Below, in pieces: positions 25,214 to 34,980 of a DNA stretch of 64,000 nt. This stretch comes from DATKMK01 sp035541895 (GTDB taxonomy: Bacteria > Desulfobacterota > Binatia > HRBIN30 > JACQVA1): the NCBI GenBank assembly GCA_035541895.1, contig DATKMK010000049.1:62001-126000 (forward strand), in the 5' to 3' direction. The first letter of the stretch is position 1. Each line of letters begins with the position of its first letter. Made by a program: the position numbers and the translations under genes. A model generated the notes under the pieces. That model made no database searches and had not been told where the DNA came from. It saw only the letters and a program-made list of their open reading frames with translations.

Positions 25214-26593
25214 ATGGCACGCATCAATCCAAATCTCCGAGAGGTCTTCATGAAGAGAGCGAAGCGCATCTGGACGATCATCATGATCGGCACCGCGATT
25301 GCCGCCGGTGTTGCGTTCTCGTTTCGACCACCGCTCGACCGCGGCGCGATCGGCGCCGCGAGGGCTCAGAGCCTGCGCTATCACTGCCCGATGCACCCGG
25401 CGATGGTCTCGGATCATCCCGCCGATTGCCCGATTTGCAGCATGCGGATGGTGCCGATGGACGACGCGGAAACAGTCGGCATCGCGACCGAGAGTGCGAC
25501 GGCTTCTGCGGCGAGTGCACCGATGCCGGAGAGGGTTCACGCCGCACCGGTCGCCGGGCGGGCCGCGGTGAAGGTCTCGGCGCAGAAGCGGCAGCTCATC
25601 GGGGCGCGCACGGCGCCGGTGGAACGAGCGCCGCTCGTGCGGGAGATCCGCGCGGTGGGTCGCGTTGCGTACGACGAGACGCGGCTGCGCACGGTCTCGA
25701 CCAAGGTCGGCGGCTGGGTCGAGCACCTCTTCGCCAACACCACGGGACAATTGGTCAAGCAAGGGCAGCCGCTGCTGTCGATTTACAGTCCCGATCTCGT
25801 GTCGTCGGCGCAAGAGTACGTGCTGGCGGTTCGCGGCCGCGAGCAACTCGCCGACTCGCCGGCGGCGAGAGACACCACCGAGCGTTTGGTGACCAGCGCG
25901 CGTCGCCGTCTCGAACTGCTCGGCGTCACGCGGCAGCAGATCCGTGAGCTGGACGAATCCGGCGATGTCCCCACCGCGATGACGCTGGTGGCGCCGATCG
26001 GCGGCAGCATCATCGCTCGCAACGTCACCCAAGGTGATCGCATCGAGCCGGGGACCAAGCTCCTCGACATCGCCGAGCTGCGCCACGTCTGGGTGGTGGC
26101 AGACGTGTACGAATACGAGTTGCCGTTCGTGCAGGCGGGGCACACAGCGACGATCACTCTGTCCTATCTGCCGGGGCAGACATTCGAGGGTCGCATCGCC
26201 TTCGTCTATCCGACGGTGTCGGAGACCACGCGCACCGCGACGGTGCGGATCGAGGTGCCGAACGACGGTCTGACGCTGAAGCCCGAGATGTACGCCCAGG
26301 TCGAAATCCACGCCGATCTGGGGCAGCGGCTGACGGTTCCCGACAGCGCGGTGATCAGCACTGGGACACGCGACCTCGCCTTCGTCGATCGCGGCGACGG
26401 CTACTTCGAACCGCGCGAACTCAAGGTCGGCCTGCGACTCCCCGACCGCATGGAAGTGCTGAACGGGGTCGTCGACGGCGAACAGGTGCTGACCTCCGGC
26501 AACTTTCTCATCGACTCCGAGTCGAACATGAAGGCGGCGTTGGCCGCCGTCGGCAGCGCCCCGCCTGCGGCGACTCCGGAGCACACTCACTGA
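25214..26593 (+). CDS. cusB: RND efflux periplasmic adaptor with metal-binding N-terminal domain
   Basis: A membrane-fusion protein linking the inner-membrane pump to the TolC channel. After an N-terminal anchor (about 12-35) comes a heavy-metal-binding motif YHCPMHPAMVSDHPADCPIC followed by SMRMVPM, then the adaptor core (barrel-sandwich and beta-barrel; GGWVEHLFANTTGQLVKQGQ, VVADVYEYELPFVQ) and a conserved tail (LTSGNFLIDSES). The His/Cys/Met-rich N-terminus fits a Cu(I)/Ag(I) system. ATG 25214 has GAGGAG 8 bases upstream; ATG 25250 (MKRAKR) also has a good site and may be the true start. The pump gene follows after 14 bases. Confidence 0.88.
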   Translation: MARINPNLREVFMKRAKRIWTIIMIGTAIAAGVAFSFRPPLDRGAIGAARAQSLRYHCPMHPAMVSDHPADCPICSMRMVPMDDAETVGIATESATASAASAPMPERVHAAPVAGRAAVKVSAQKRQLIGARTAPVERAPLVREIRAVGRVAYDETRLRTVSTKVGGWVEHLFANTTGQLVKQGQPLLSIYSPDLVSSAQEYVLAVRGREQLADSPAARDTTERLVTSARRRLELLGVTRQQIRELDESGDVPTAMTLVAPIGGSIIARNVTQGDRIEPGTKLLDIAELRHVWVVADVYEYELPFVQAGHTATITLSYLPGQTFEGRIAFVYPTVSETTRTATVRIEVPNDGLTLKPEMYAQVEIHADLGQRLTVPDSAVISTGTRDLAFVDRGDGYFEPRELKVGLRLPDRMEVLNGVVDGEQVLTSGNFLIDSESNMKAALAAVGSAPPAATPEHTH

Positions 26594-26607
26594 CGCCGAG
26601 TACGATC

Positions 26608-29600
26608 ATGGTCGAGCGAATCATCGAGTTCTCCGCGCACAACAAGTGTGTGGTGCTGATCTTCACTGCCGTGGCGCTGGCGGGCGCGCTCTACGCGGTG
26701 CGCAGTGTCCCGCTCGACGCGATCCCGGATCTGTCCGACACGCAAGTGATCGTTTACTCGCGCTGGGACCGCAGCCCCGACATCATCGAAGATCAGGTCA
26801 CGTATCCCATCGTCACTGCGCTGCTGGGCGTGCCCAAGGTCAAAGCGATCCGCGGCTACTCCGACTTCGGCTTCTCGTATGTATATGTCATCTTTCAGGA
26901 CGGCACCGATCTCTATTGGGCGCGCAGTCGCACGCTGGAATATCTGAGCAAGATCTTGCCCGTGCTGCCCGCAGGCGTGCGCACCGAGCTGGGTCCGGAC
27001 GCAACCGGAGTCGGCTGGGTGTATCAGTACGCGCTCGTCGACCAGACCGGCCGCAACGATCTGGCACAACTGCGCAGCTTGCAGGATTGGTATCTGCGCT
27101 ACTGGTTGCAGAGCGTGTCGGGGGTGGCGGAGGTGGCGTCGGTCGGCGGCTTTCAGAAGCAATATCAGGTGAACCTGAAGCCCGAGGCATTGCTGGCCTA
27201 CAAGATCCCGATTCAAAAGGTGGTCGAAGCCATTCGCCGCGGCAACAACGATGTTGGTGGACGCTTGGTGGAGCTGTCGGGCGCGGAATACATGGTGCGT
27301 GGTCGGGGTTATGCCCGCTCGCTCGCCGACATCGAGCAGATCGTCGTCGGGCAGGATCCCAACGGCGTCCCGATTCGCATCCAGGAACTGGGCCGCGTGC
27401 TGCTGGGTCCCGAGATGCGGCGCGGCGTTTTGGATCTCGACGGGGCAGGCGATGCGGTGGGTGGCATCGTCATCATGCGCCACGGCGAAAACGCGCTCAA
27501 CGTCATCGAGCGAGTGAAAGCAAAACTGCAGGAGATCGCCCCGTCGCTCCCACCCGGCGTAGAAGTTGTGCCCACGTACGATCGCTCCGAGCTGATCGAA
27601 CGATCCATCGACAACCTGAAGGAAGAGCTGTTGATGGAGATGATCATCGTGAGCCTCGTTATCCTGGTCTTCCTCTGGCACATCCCCTCAGCGATCATTC
27701 CGATCGTTACCATCCCGGTGTCGGTCTTCCTGGCGTTCATCCCGATGTACTTGATGGGGATCACGTCCAACATCATGTCGCTCGCGGGCATTGCGATTTC
27801 GATCGGCGTGCTGGTCGATGGTGCGATCGTCGAAGTCGAGAACGCCTACAAGAAGCTGCAACTATGGGACGCCGGTGGCCGTCAGGGCGACTTCCACACG
27901 GTGCGGCTCAACGCTCTCAAAGAGGTCGGACCGTCGGTGTTCTTCTCGCTGTTGGTGATCGCCGTTGCCTTCATGCCGGTGTTCACGCTGATCGATCAGG
28001 AAGGGCGGCTGTTCAAGCCGCTCGCGTATACGAAGAACTTGGCGATGGCGATCGCGGCGATCCTCGCTATCACGCTCGACCCGGCCATGCGGATGATGTT
28101 CGCGCGCATGGATCCGATCCGCTTCAGGCCGCGCTGGCTGTCGCGGATGGTTAGCCACATCGCCGTCGGCACGTACCATGCCGAGGAAAGGCATCCGATC
28201 AGCGTGGTTCTATTCCGCTTCTACGAACCCGCCTGCCGATTTGTGTTGCGCTTTCCGAAGAGCACCATCGTCGTCGCGCTGCTGCTGATGGCGAGCGCCG
28301 TGCCGGTGTACATGCGGCTGGGCTCGGAGTTCATGCCGCCGCTCTATGAAGGCACGCTCATGTACATGCCGACGACTCTCCCGGGACTGTCGGTCACCGA
28401 AGCCCAGCGGCTGCTGCAGAAGATGGATGAGTTGATCGCCCAGACTCCGGAGGTCGAGCGTGTCTTCGGCAAGGCCGGTCGCGCCGCTACCGCGACCGAC
28501 CCGGCGCCGTTTTCGATGATCGAGACGACGATTCTGCTCAAGCCGACCTCGCAGTGGCGCCGCGTGCCGCGATTCTATGCACGATGGCCGGAATGGCTGC
28601 AGGCGCCGCTCCGACACCTGTGGTACGACCGCGTCTCGAAGGACGATCTCGTCGCCGACCTCGACCAGAAACTGCGCTTCCCCGGTGTGACCAACGCATG
28701 GACGATGCCGATCAAGGCGCGCATCGACATGCTGACGACCGGCGTGCGAACGCCGATCGGAATCAAGATCTACGGTGCCGACTTGGCGGTGATCGAGCGC
28801 ATCGGGACGCAGATCGAGTCGGTCCTGCGCGACGTTTCGGGAACGCGCAGCATCTACGCCGAACGCACGGCCGGCGGCTTCTTCCTCGACTTCTCGCTGC
28901 GTCGCGACCAACTGGCGCGCTACGGGCTGAGCGTCGAGGAAGCCGAGACGGTCATCGAGACGGCGATCGGCGGCGAGCCGATCACCACCACCATCGAAGG
29001 ACGCGAGCGCTACACGGTGAACGTCCGCTACGCGCGCGAGCAGCGCGACAACCTCGAGGCGCTGCAGCGCGTGCTGGTTCCGACGATGTCGGGCGCGCAG
29101 ATCCCGCTGGCGCAAATCGCTGATCTGCGTCTGACCTCCGGGCCGTCGATGATTCGTGACGAGAACGGGATGCTCGCCGGCTACGTCTACGTCGATCTCA
29201 GCGGGCGCGACATCGGCAGCTACGTCGAAGACGCCAAGCAGCTCGTAGCGACGCAAGTGCCGTTGCCCACCGGGTACGCGCTGCAGTGGAGCGGCCAGTA
29301 CGAAAACATGCTGCGCGTGCGCGAGCGGCTGAAGATCATCGTGCCGATCACGATCTTTCTCGTCTTCGTGCTGCTGTTCATGAACACCAAGTCGGTGGTG
29401 AAGGCGACGATCGTCATGCTGGCGGTGCCGTTCTCGGTCGTCGGTGCGGTGTGGTGTCTGTACGTCCTCGGCTACAACACCTCGATTGGCGTGTGGGTCG
29501 GCATGATCGCGCTCATGGGGCTCGATGCGGAAACCGGGGTATTCATGCTTCTCTTCTTGGATCTGGCCTATTACGATGCGGTTTGTCGGGGAACGATGCG

Positions 29601-29898
29601 AACGAAGCGTGATCTACACGAGGCGATCATCCACGGCGCGGTGAAACGCATTCGGCCGAAGATGATGACCGTCTCGGCGGCGATGATGGGGTTGATGCCG
29701 ATCATGTGGTCGCTCGGGATTGGCGCGGATATGATGAAACGCGTGGTCGCGCCGATGATCGGCGGCTTGGTGACCAGCTTCCTGATGGAACTGCTCGTGT
29801 ATCCCCCGATCTACGAGTTCTGGAAGTGGAACTTTGAAATGAGGCGCGGAACAGTCGACGTCAGGCAACTGCCGATTCCGGAGTTTCGAGGCCACTGA
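26608..29898 (+). CDS. cusA: Cu(I)/Ag(I)-type RND efflux pump (CusA/CzcA family)
   Basis: A proton-driven inner-membrane pump of 1096 residues with 12 expected helices and two large periplasmic loops. The HME-RND signature is clear (DQVTYPIVTALLGVPKVKAI, SVGGFQKQYQV). The three Met positions of CusA that bind Cu(I)/Ag(I) appear conserved by motif: LMYMPTTLPG, PFSMIETTILLKP and IDMLTTGVRTPIGIK. That points to monovalent copper or silver, not zinc/cobalt. The transmembrane acidic site is in LVDGAIVEVENAYKKL. It lies in an operon with the channel and adaptor genes and is followed after 8 bases by a NosL-like gene. Confidence 0.93.
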   Translation: MVERIIEFSAHNKCVVLIFTAVALAGALYAVRSVPLDAIPDLSDTQVIVYSRWDRSPDIIEDQVTYPIVTALLGVPKVKAIRGYSDFGFSYVYVIFQDGTDLYWARSRTLEYLSKILPVLPAGVRTELGPDATGVGWVYQYALVDQTGRNDLAQLRSLQDWYLRYWLQSVSGVAEVASVGGFQKQYQVNLKPEALLAYKIPIQKVVEAIRRGNNDVGGRLVELSGAEYMVRGRGYARSLADIEQIVVGQDPNGVPIRIQELGRVLLGPEMRRGVLDLDGAGDAVGGIVIMRHGENALNVIERVKAKLQEIAPSLPPGVEVVPTYDRSELIERSIDNLKEELLMEMIIVSLVILVFLWHIPSAIIPIVTIPVSVFLAFIPMYLMGITSNIMSLAGIAISIGVLVDGAIVEVENAYKKLQLWDAGGRQGDFHTVRLNALKEVGPSVFFSLLVIAVAFMPVFTLIDQEGRLFKPLAYTKNLAMAIAAILAITLDPAMRMMFARMDPIRFRPRWLSRMVSHIAVGTYHAEERHPISVVLFRFYEPACRFVLRFPKSTIVVALLLMASAVPVYMRLGSEFMPPLYEGTLMYMPTTLPGLSVTEAQRLLQKMDELIAQTPEVERVFGKAGRAATATDPAPFSMIETTILLKPTSQWRRVPRFYARWPEWLQAPLRHLWYDRVSKDDLVADLDQKLRFPGVTNAWTMPIKARIDMLTTGVRTPIGIKIYGADLAVIERIGTQIESVLRDVSGTRSIYAERTAGGFFLDFSLRRDQLARYGLSVEEAETVIETAIGGEPITTTIEGRERYTVNVRYAREQRDNLEALQRVLVPTMSGAQIPLAQIADLRLTSGPSMIRDENGMLAGYVYVDLSGRDIGSYVEDAKQLVATQVPLPTGYALQWSGQYENMLRVRERLKIIVPITIFLVFVLLFMNTKSVVKATIVMLAVPFSVVGAVWCLYVLGYNTSIGVWVGMIALMGLDAETGVFMLLFLDLAYYDAVCRGTMRTKRDLHEAIIHGAVKRIRPKMMTVSAAMMGLMPIMWSLGIGADMMKRVVAPMIGGLVTSFLMELLVYPPIYEFWKWNFEMRRGTVDVRQLPIPEFRGH

Positions 29899-29906
29899 AG
29901 ATACCG

Positions 29907-30431
29907 ATGAAGAATCGGTGCGGCATCTGGATCATCGGCATCTTGCTCATTGTCGGAGTCGCCGGCGGTGTGGCTGCGCCGCGCGTGCGGCATTGGTGGA
30001 CCGCCCCGCCGGCTGGATACTGTCCCTTCTGTCACCGCCACGAACACAAAGAGTCGGTCGTCAAGATCCGGGCCGAGGGCGAGGAGGTGAGCGAGGCCTG
30101 TTGTCTGGCGTGTGCGCTCACCTATGGGCGCCAGACATCGAAGGCGATCACGGTGATCAGCGTCACCGATCACAACAGCGGCCAGGCGATCGATCCGAAC
30201 GGTGCGACCTTTGTGGTCGGCAGCGATGTGTCGCCGTGCCTGCACGCCGACCGTTTGGTGGGGGCCGAAGGGGAGACGTCGGCAGTTCAATGGGATCGCT
30301 GCCTGCCCAGCATTCTTGCCTTTGCCACGCGGCAGGCCGCCGAGACGTTTCACGCTCAACACGGTGGACGACTGCAATCGTTACGCGAAGCGACGGGCGC
30401 GGCCGTCGTGGGGGGCCTTGGGAAAGGCTAG
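29907..30431 (+). CDS. NosL-like periplasmic metal-binding protein
   Basis: 174 residues with an N-terminal anchor or signal (about 5-25). Cys- and His-containing blocks follow: YCPFCHRHEHKES (about 38-50) and SEACCLACALTYGRQ (about 62-76), later PCLHADR and WDRCLPSI. The lay-out (an N-terminal CxxC, then a strand-rich domain with a late Cys) resembles NosL, a Cu(I)-binding lipoprotein of nitrous oxide reductase clusters. No nosZ is present, so here it may serve copper handling with the efflux pump. The call is by pattern and context. Its stop overlaps the convergent oxygenase gene at CTAG. Confidence 0.55.
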   Translation: MKNRCGIWIIGILLIVGVAGGVAAPRVRHWWTAPPAGYCPFCHRHEHKESVVKIRAEGEEVSEACCLACALTYGRQTSKAITVISVTDHNSGQAIDPNGATFVVGSDVSPCLHADRLVGAEGETSAVQWDRCLPSILAFATRQAAETFHAQHGGRLQSLREATGAAVVGGLGKG

Positions 30432-31501
30432 GTCCAGCAGACGGCGACTTCGCGTGGGCCCTGATATGGCAGGCGTCCGTGCGAGACCGCGTAGTTGTCG
30501 ATCGCGACCACATCGCCGCGCTGCCAGGGCACGATGACCATGTGTTTCCAGATCGTGTCGCGCAGCGCTTCCATGTCGGCATAGGGAATCTCGCTGCCAT
30601 CACGATAGGTGCAGTGCATCGCCAACTCATCCGGTCGCTTCATGCGACGTTGGATCCCGCTGAGGACGCGGGCGAGCTGCCAGAAGAACCAATGTCGCAG
30701 CGTCGGCCGCAGCGCATAGATGCGTGCATATTCTCCTGGCGCGGCCGAGAGATGAAAGGTCGTCACGTGATTGTGCCACAGCGGCACGCCGGTGATCGGA
30801 TGCGTTCGCGTGATCGGTTGCGTGCTCACCAGGCGCAGTCCGCCGCCACCGGTCCATGTCGGCTCGAAGCCTTCGGCGTGACACTTGGTCTCGACTACGG
30901 CACGGTCGGTGGTCAGGAACATTTCGTCCCAGCGCTTGAGTTTCCAGAGATCGAAGCGGCTGCCGCCATCGGGACCGCTGTAGTTCCGCACGAGGCGCAG
31001 CCCGCGTTCTTCGAAGCGTCGTACCAGCGCCGGATCGAGATCGCGCAACACTTTGCGGAAATCCGCCAGCGGAGTTTCCCCGGAGCCGGCGGCGGGTGCG
31101 AGCAGACAGCAGAAGAACAACCGTCGCGGCGGATGTGCCGTGAAGCTCATCTCGCAGTGCTGCGGGATGGGGTAAAAGGCCGGCAGTTCGCTGGCGGTAA
31201 AGACGTAGTCGGTCAACCCGTTGCGCGGCGAGGTGCCGAGGTATTCGTTCTTCAGATCGTCGTCGATCGAACGCACCACACGTTCGAACGTCGGCGCGTC
31301 CGTCACATCGAAGCCGCGCAACAAGATCGCGCCGTGCGCGTGCAGGCGTTCGTCGATCCAATCGCGCCGCTCCGCGATCCATGCGCCCAGTTGCCTCGCG
31401 TCACGATCACGCCCGGCGCGAATGACGAGAGGCATTCCATCCGGCCGGTCGTTGAGTGTGCGAATTTCGTACGGGCATTGCATCGCCGCCGCGCTAGACA
31501 T
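30428..31501 (-). CDS. TauD/TfdA-family Fe(II)/2-oxoglutarate-dependent oxygenase
   Basis: A 357-residue double-stranded beta-helix enzyme. The facial triad is HCE in PQHCEMSF (His and Glu), with the distal His in DNYAVSHGRLPYQGPR, whose Arg binds 2-oxoglutarate. AILLRGFDV and GETPLADFRKVL are typical of the SyrP/clavaminate-synthase-like branch, which often hydroxylates small molecules or amino-acid side chains. The substrate is unknown. It lies on the minus strand inside an otherwise plus-strand copper island, divergent from copA over a 97-base gap, so it may be an insertion or share the copper-responsive control region. Confidence 0.85.
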   Translation of the reverse strand: MSSAAAMQCPYEIRTLNDRPDGMPLVIRAGRDRDARQLGAWIAERRDWIDERLHAHGAILLRGFDVTDAPTFERVVRSIDDDLKNEYLGTSPRNGLTDYVFTASELPAFYPIPQHCEMSFTAHPPRRLFFCCLLAPAAGSGETPLADFRKVLRDLDPALVRRFEERGLRLVRNYSGPDGGSRFDLWKLKRWDEMFLTTDRAVVETKCHAEGFEPTWTGGGGLRLVSTQPITRTHPITGVPLWHNHVTTFHLSAAPGEYARIYALRPTLRHWFFWQLARVLSGIQRRMKRPDELAMHCTYRDGSEIPYADMEALRDTIWKHMVIVPWQRGDVVAIDNYAVSHGRLPYQGPREVAVCWT

Positions 31502-31598
31502 GTCGTCCTCCGTCGAGCCAGCTTATCGAACAGCGGATGTTTCGGCGCAAGGGCTGCAGCTTCTTTCCCGACCACGCATCGGCTAGGGTTCGCCTGCG

Positions 31599-33914
31599 AT
31601 GGAAGTCGAGCCGCCGGTTGAGCCGTTGATCGCACGCGATCCCGTGTGCGGGATGAAGGTCGATCGCGCCGCACCGAAGGGCGGCACCCACGATCACGGC
31701 GGAACGACTTATTATTTCTGCAATCCAAAATGCCGCGAGAAATTTCGCGCAACGCCGGACGCGTACCTCGCGCCCAAGCGCGAGCCGCAGACCGGGCAGG
31801 GGATCTACACCTGCCCGATGCATTCCGATGTGCGCCACCTGGGGCCGGGCTCATGCCCCGAGTGCGGCATGGCGCTCGAACCGCTGGAGATTTCTGCTGG
31901 AGAGGATGCCAACCCCGAACTCAGCGACATGACGCGCCGCTTCTGGCTCAGCACGGCTCTGGCGGCGCCGGTGTTCCTGATCGGCATGTCGGAGATGCTT
32001 CCTGGCCGGCCGCTACAACACGCGGTTAGCGCGCCAACCTTGACCTGGATTCAGTTCGTGCTGGCGACCCCCGTGGTGCTCTGGGGTGGGCGACCGTTCT
32101 TCCAGCGCGGCTGGACATCGCTTGTCACCGGCCGCTTCAACATGTTCACATTGATTGCGATCGGTACCGGCACGGCCTACGGATTCAGCGTTGTTGCGAC
32201 CCTCCTGCCTGGGGTGTTTCCCGATTCGTTCCGCGGCCACGCGGGTGAGGTCGCCGTGTATTTCGAGGCCGCCGCCGTCATCATCGCGCTGGTACTGCTC
32301 GGGCAAGTGTTGGAGCTGCGTGCACGTAGTCGGACCAGTGGAGCGATCAAGGCGCTGCTCGGTCTCGCGCCGAGAAGCGCGCGCCGCCTCAATGCCGACG
32401 GCAATGAAAGTGATGTCGCACTCGAAGCGGTGCAACCGGGCGATCGCTTGCGCGTTCGACCGGGCGAGAAAATCCCGGTCGACGGGTTGGTGGTCGACGG
32501 CGCCAGCGCCGTCGACGAGTCGATGGTGACGGGAGAGCCGATCCCGGCCGAGAAGGCGATCGGTGATCCGGTGACCGGCGGAACGATCAACGGCAGCGGC
32601 ACGTTGGTGATGCGCGCCGAGCGCGTCGGTACGGATACGCTGCTGGCGCAGATCGTGCGGATGGTGGGCGAGGCTCAACGCAGCCGGGCGCCGATTCAGC
32701 GCCTCGCGGACGTGGTCGCCTCGTACTTTGTTCCCGCCGTGGTTGCAGTCGCGGTCGTGACCTTCGTAGTGTGGGCGATGGTCGGACCGGCGCCGCGGAT
32801 GGCGTACGCGCTGGTGAACGCGGTGGCGGTACTGATCATCGCTTGTCCCTGTGCCCTCGGATTGGCTACGCCGATGTCGATCATGGTCGGCACCGGCCGC
32901 GGCGCCGCCGCCGGCGTGCTGATCAAGAATGCCGAGGCGCTGGAGTTGCTTGAACGTGTCGACACCGTCGTTGTCGACAAGACCGGCACGCTCACCGAAG
33001 GTAAACCGGTGTTGACCTCGGTCGTTGCGTTGGATCACTGGACGGAAGGTCAACTCCTTCGTCTTGCCGGCAGCGTCGAGCGAGTCAGCGAGCATGCGGT
33101 GGCAACCGCGGTTGTGGCGGCGGCCCGCGCGCGGCAAATCGAGCTCCCCGACGTCGCGGCGTTTCGCGCGGTCTCCGGAAGGGGTGTCAGTGGCAGCGTC
33201 GATGACCACGAGGTCGTCGTCGGGAACGAGCGGTTGTTGGCTGACCGCGGCGTTGCGCTCGGCGGGCTGGCGCAAGTTATTGACGATCTTCGCCGTGGCG
33301 GACATACGGTGATGCTGGTGGCGATCGATGGGCGTGTGGCGGGACTCCTCGGCGTGGCGGATGTGATCAAGCCGACGACGAGGGAGGCCATTGAATTGCT
33401 GCACGCCGACGGCATTCGGATCGTGATGCTCACGGGCGATCATCGCGCCGCCGCGGACGCGGTCGCGCACGAGTTGGGCATCGATGAAGTGGAGGCGGAG
33501 ATCCTTCCGGAGCACAAGGGAGCGATCGTCAAGCGGCTCCAGGCCGAAGGACGTATCGTCGCGATGGCTGGCGACGGTATCAACGACGCCCCCGCGTTGG
33601 CGCTGGCCCATGTCGGCATCGCCATGGGCACCGGGACCGACGTCGCGATGCAGAGTGCGGCGATCACGTTGGTGAAGGGCGATCTCCGCGGCATCGCGAA
33701 GGTGCGCCGCCTCAGTCGTGGGACCATGCGCAATATCCGCGAAAATCTCTTCTTTGCCTTCCTCTATAACGTGCTGGGGGTTCCGCTCGCCGCCGGCGTG
33801 TTGTATCCCGTGCTCGGCGTGTTGCTCAGCCCGATGATTGCGAGCGCGGCCATGAGCCTCAGCTCGGTGTCGGTGATCAGCAATGCGCTGCGACTGCGCA
33901 AACTCGCGCTGTAG
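31599..33914 (+). CDS. copA: Copper-exporting P1B-type ATPase with YHS and metal-binding N-terminus
   Basis: A 771-residue P-type ATPase. The N-terminus has a YHS domain (DPVCGMKVD, TYYFCNPKCREKF) and then a His/Cys module (YTCPMHSDVRHLG, CPECGMALEP) in place of the classic GMTCxxC domain. Eight membrane helices follow, with the transport motif CPC at C416-C418, phosphorylated D460 in DKTGTLTEG, the SEHAVA His, the GDGINDAPAL hinge, and in the last helix MSLSSVSVISNALR, the MxxSS signature of Cu(I) pumps. It should export Cu(I) from the cytoplasm and so complements the RND pump that acts from the periplasm. A small hypothetical gene follows after 17 bases. Confidence 0.93.
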   Translation: MEVEPPVEPLIARDPVCGMKVDRAAPKGGTHDHGGTTYYFCNPKCREKFRATPDAYLAPKREPQTGQGIYTCPMHSDVRHLGPGSCPECGMALEPLEISAGEDANPELSDMTRRFWLSTALAAPVFLIGMSEMLPGRPLQHAVSAPTLTWIQFVLATPVVLWGGRPFFQRGWTSLVTGRFNMFTLIAIGTGTAYGFSVVATLLPGVFPDSFRGHAGEVAVYFEAAAVIIALVLLGQVLELRARSRTSGAIKALLGLAPRSARRLNADGNESDVALEAVQPGDRLRVRPGEKIPVDGLVVDGASAVDESMVTGEPIPAEKAIGDPVTGGTINGSGTLVMRAERVGTDTLLAQIVRMVGEAQRSRAPIQRLADVVASYFVPAVVAVAVVTFVVWAMVGPAPRMAYALVNAVAVLIIACPCALGLATPMSIMVGTGRGAAAGVLIKNAEALELLERVDTVVVDKTGTLTEGKPVLTSVVALDHWTEGQLLRLAGSVERVSEHAVATAVVAAARARQIELPDVAAFRAVSGRGVSGSVDDHEVVVGNERLLADRGVALGGLAQVIDDLRRGGHTVMLVAIDGRVAGLLGVADVIKPTTREAIELLHADGIRIVMLTGDHRAAADAVAHELGIDEVEAEILPEHKGAIVKRLQAEGRIVAMAGDGINDAPALALAHVGIAMGTGTDVAMQSAAITLVKGDLRGIAKVRRLSRGTMRNIRENLFFAFLYNVLGVPLAAGVLYPVLGVLLSPMIASAAMSLSSVSVISNALRLRKLAL

Positions 33915-33931
33915 CGCGAGGCGGGAATCAG

Positions 33932-34477
33932 GTGTTCGTCTCAATGTTCATCATCCTTGGGCTCATCACTGCCGGAAGCGGGCAGGTCGGCACGCCCGAA
34001 GTCGCATGGTCGCAGCAGTTTCGCGTCCGCCGGATCTTCAAGGGTCATCCCGCAGCCGTGCGGTTGACGACCGCGCGAGCGCGACGGTTCCGAGCGGTCG
34101 TACGCGATGGGGCGAAACACGGCCCCAACTTCGCGGGGCGCTACACCGTCATCGCCTGGGGATGCGGCGCTTCCTGCCATCGACTTGCCATTGCCGACGC
34201 CGTCTCCGGCAAGGTGTTTGATGCGCCGTTCAGAAGCGTCTCGGCGGCGCCTCCCTATCCGCTGCCCGACGACGTCGACGTTGACCTCCTCCCCGACTTC
34301 GGCGAGTTGCAGTATCGCCTCGACAGCCGCTTGCTGATCGTCGGCGGCTGCCTCAACGAAGACAACGCGAGATGCGGTTGGCACTACTTCGAGTGGAAGG
34401 ATGAGCGACTGACCGAGCGCACGCGGCTCCCATTCCCTGATCCGGATGACTTACCGAAGAAACCGGCGGCGCGCTGA
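33932..34477 (+). CDS. Secreted protein of unknown function
   Basis: 181 residues with an N-terminal hydrophobic signal (about 1-17). The core contains GPNFAGRYTVIAWGCGASCH followed by RLAIADAVSGKVFDAPF, and later LLIVGGCLNED and GWHYFEWKD. It reminds me of a family of conserved secreted proteins without known function. Three or four Cys could form disulfides. The gene lies directly behind copA and on the same strand, so co-expression is possible, but a copper role is only inferred. The start is GTG 33932 or ATG 33944. Confidence 0.65.
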   Translation: MFVSMFIILGLITAGSGQVGTPEVAWSQQFRVRRIFKGHPAAVRLTTARARRFRAVVRDGAKHGPNFAGRYTVIAWGCGASCHRLAIADAVSGKVFDAPFRSVSAAPPYPLPDDVDVDLLPDFGELQYRLDSRLLIVGGCLNEDNARCGWHYFEWKDERLTERTRLPFPDPDDLPKKPAAR

Positions 34478-34512
34478 CGCCATCGTTGGAAGTCGGGCGA
34501 CCGGTCCCGCAG

Positions 34513-34980
34513 CTAGCTGCCGGCGCTCGGCGGCCCGGTAACGATCAGCACCGGCCGATCGGTGGCTTCGGCGACGCGACGGGTGACGCTGCCGAGCATG
34601 ATGCGGCGCGCACCGCGCCGGCCGATCTTGCCCATCACGATCAGATCGGCGGCATCCCGCGCGGCGATGTCGCAGATTACCGCGCACGGGTCGCCTTCGT
34701 CGATCTCCTCGCGGTGCGCGACGTGATGCTCTTCCGCCACCCGTGCGCTGTCGCGCAAGTAGATGCGGCCGTTGTCCCACAAGCGATCGCGAATCTGTGG
34801 GCCGTCGCCGGCTTCGTGAGTCGTGAGTTCGGCGACAATCTGGTGATCGACCGCGTGCACGAAGACGATCTCCGCGCTGTACGCGCGCGCGATCCGCAGC
34901 GCGTGCTCGGTGGCGTGGCGCGAATACTCCGAGCCGTCGACCGGAACGAGGATGCGCGTGATGTGCAAGGCCTCGGTCAT
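34513..34980 (-). CDS. Universal stress protein (UspA family)
   Basis: A single USP domain of 155 residues: ILVPVDGSEYSRHATEHAL at the N-terminus, DLIVMGKIGRRGARRIMLGS with the ATP-binding G-x2-G-x9-GS-like pattern, and PVLIVTGPP near the end. It probably binds ATP and modulates stress tolerance. Its ATG overlaps the stop of the ATPase subunit D gene by 4 bases, so it is translated as the last gene of the V-type ATPase operon. That arrangement suggests a link between the enzyme and energy status, which is inference. Confidence 0.9.
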   Translation of the reverse strand: MTEALHITRILVPVDGSEYSRHATEHALRIARAYSAEIVFVHAVDHQIVAELTTHEAGDGPQIRDRLWDNGRIYLRDSARVAEEHHVAHREEIDEGDPCAVICDIAARDAADLIVMGKIGRRGARRIMLGSVTRRVAEATDRPVLIVTGPPSAGS

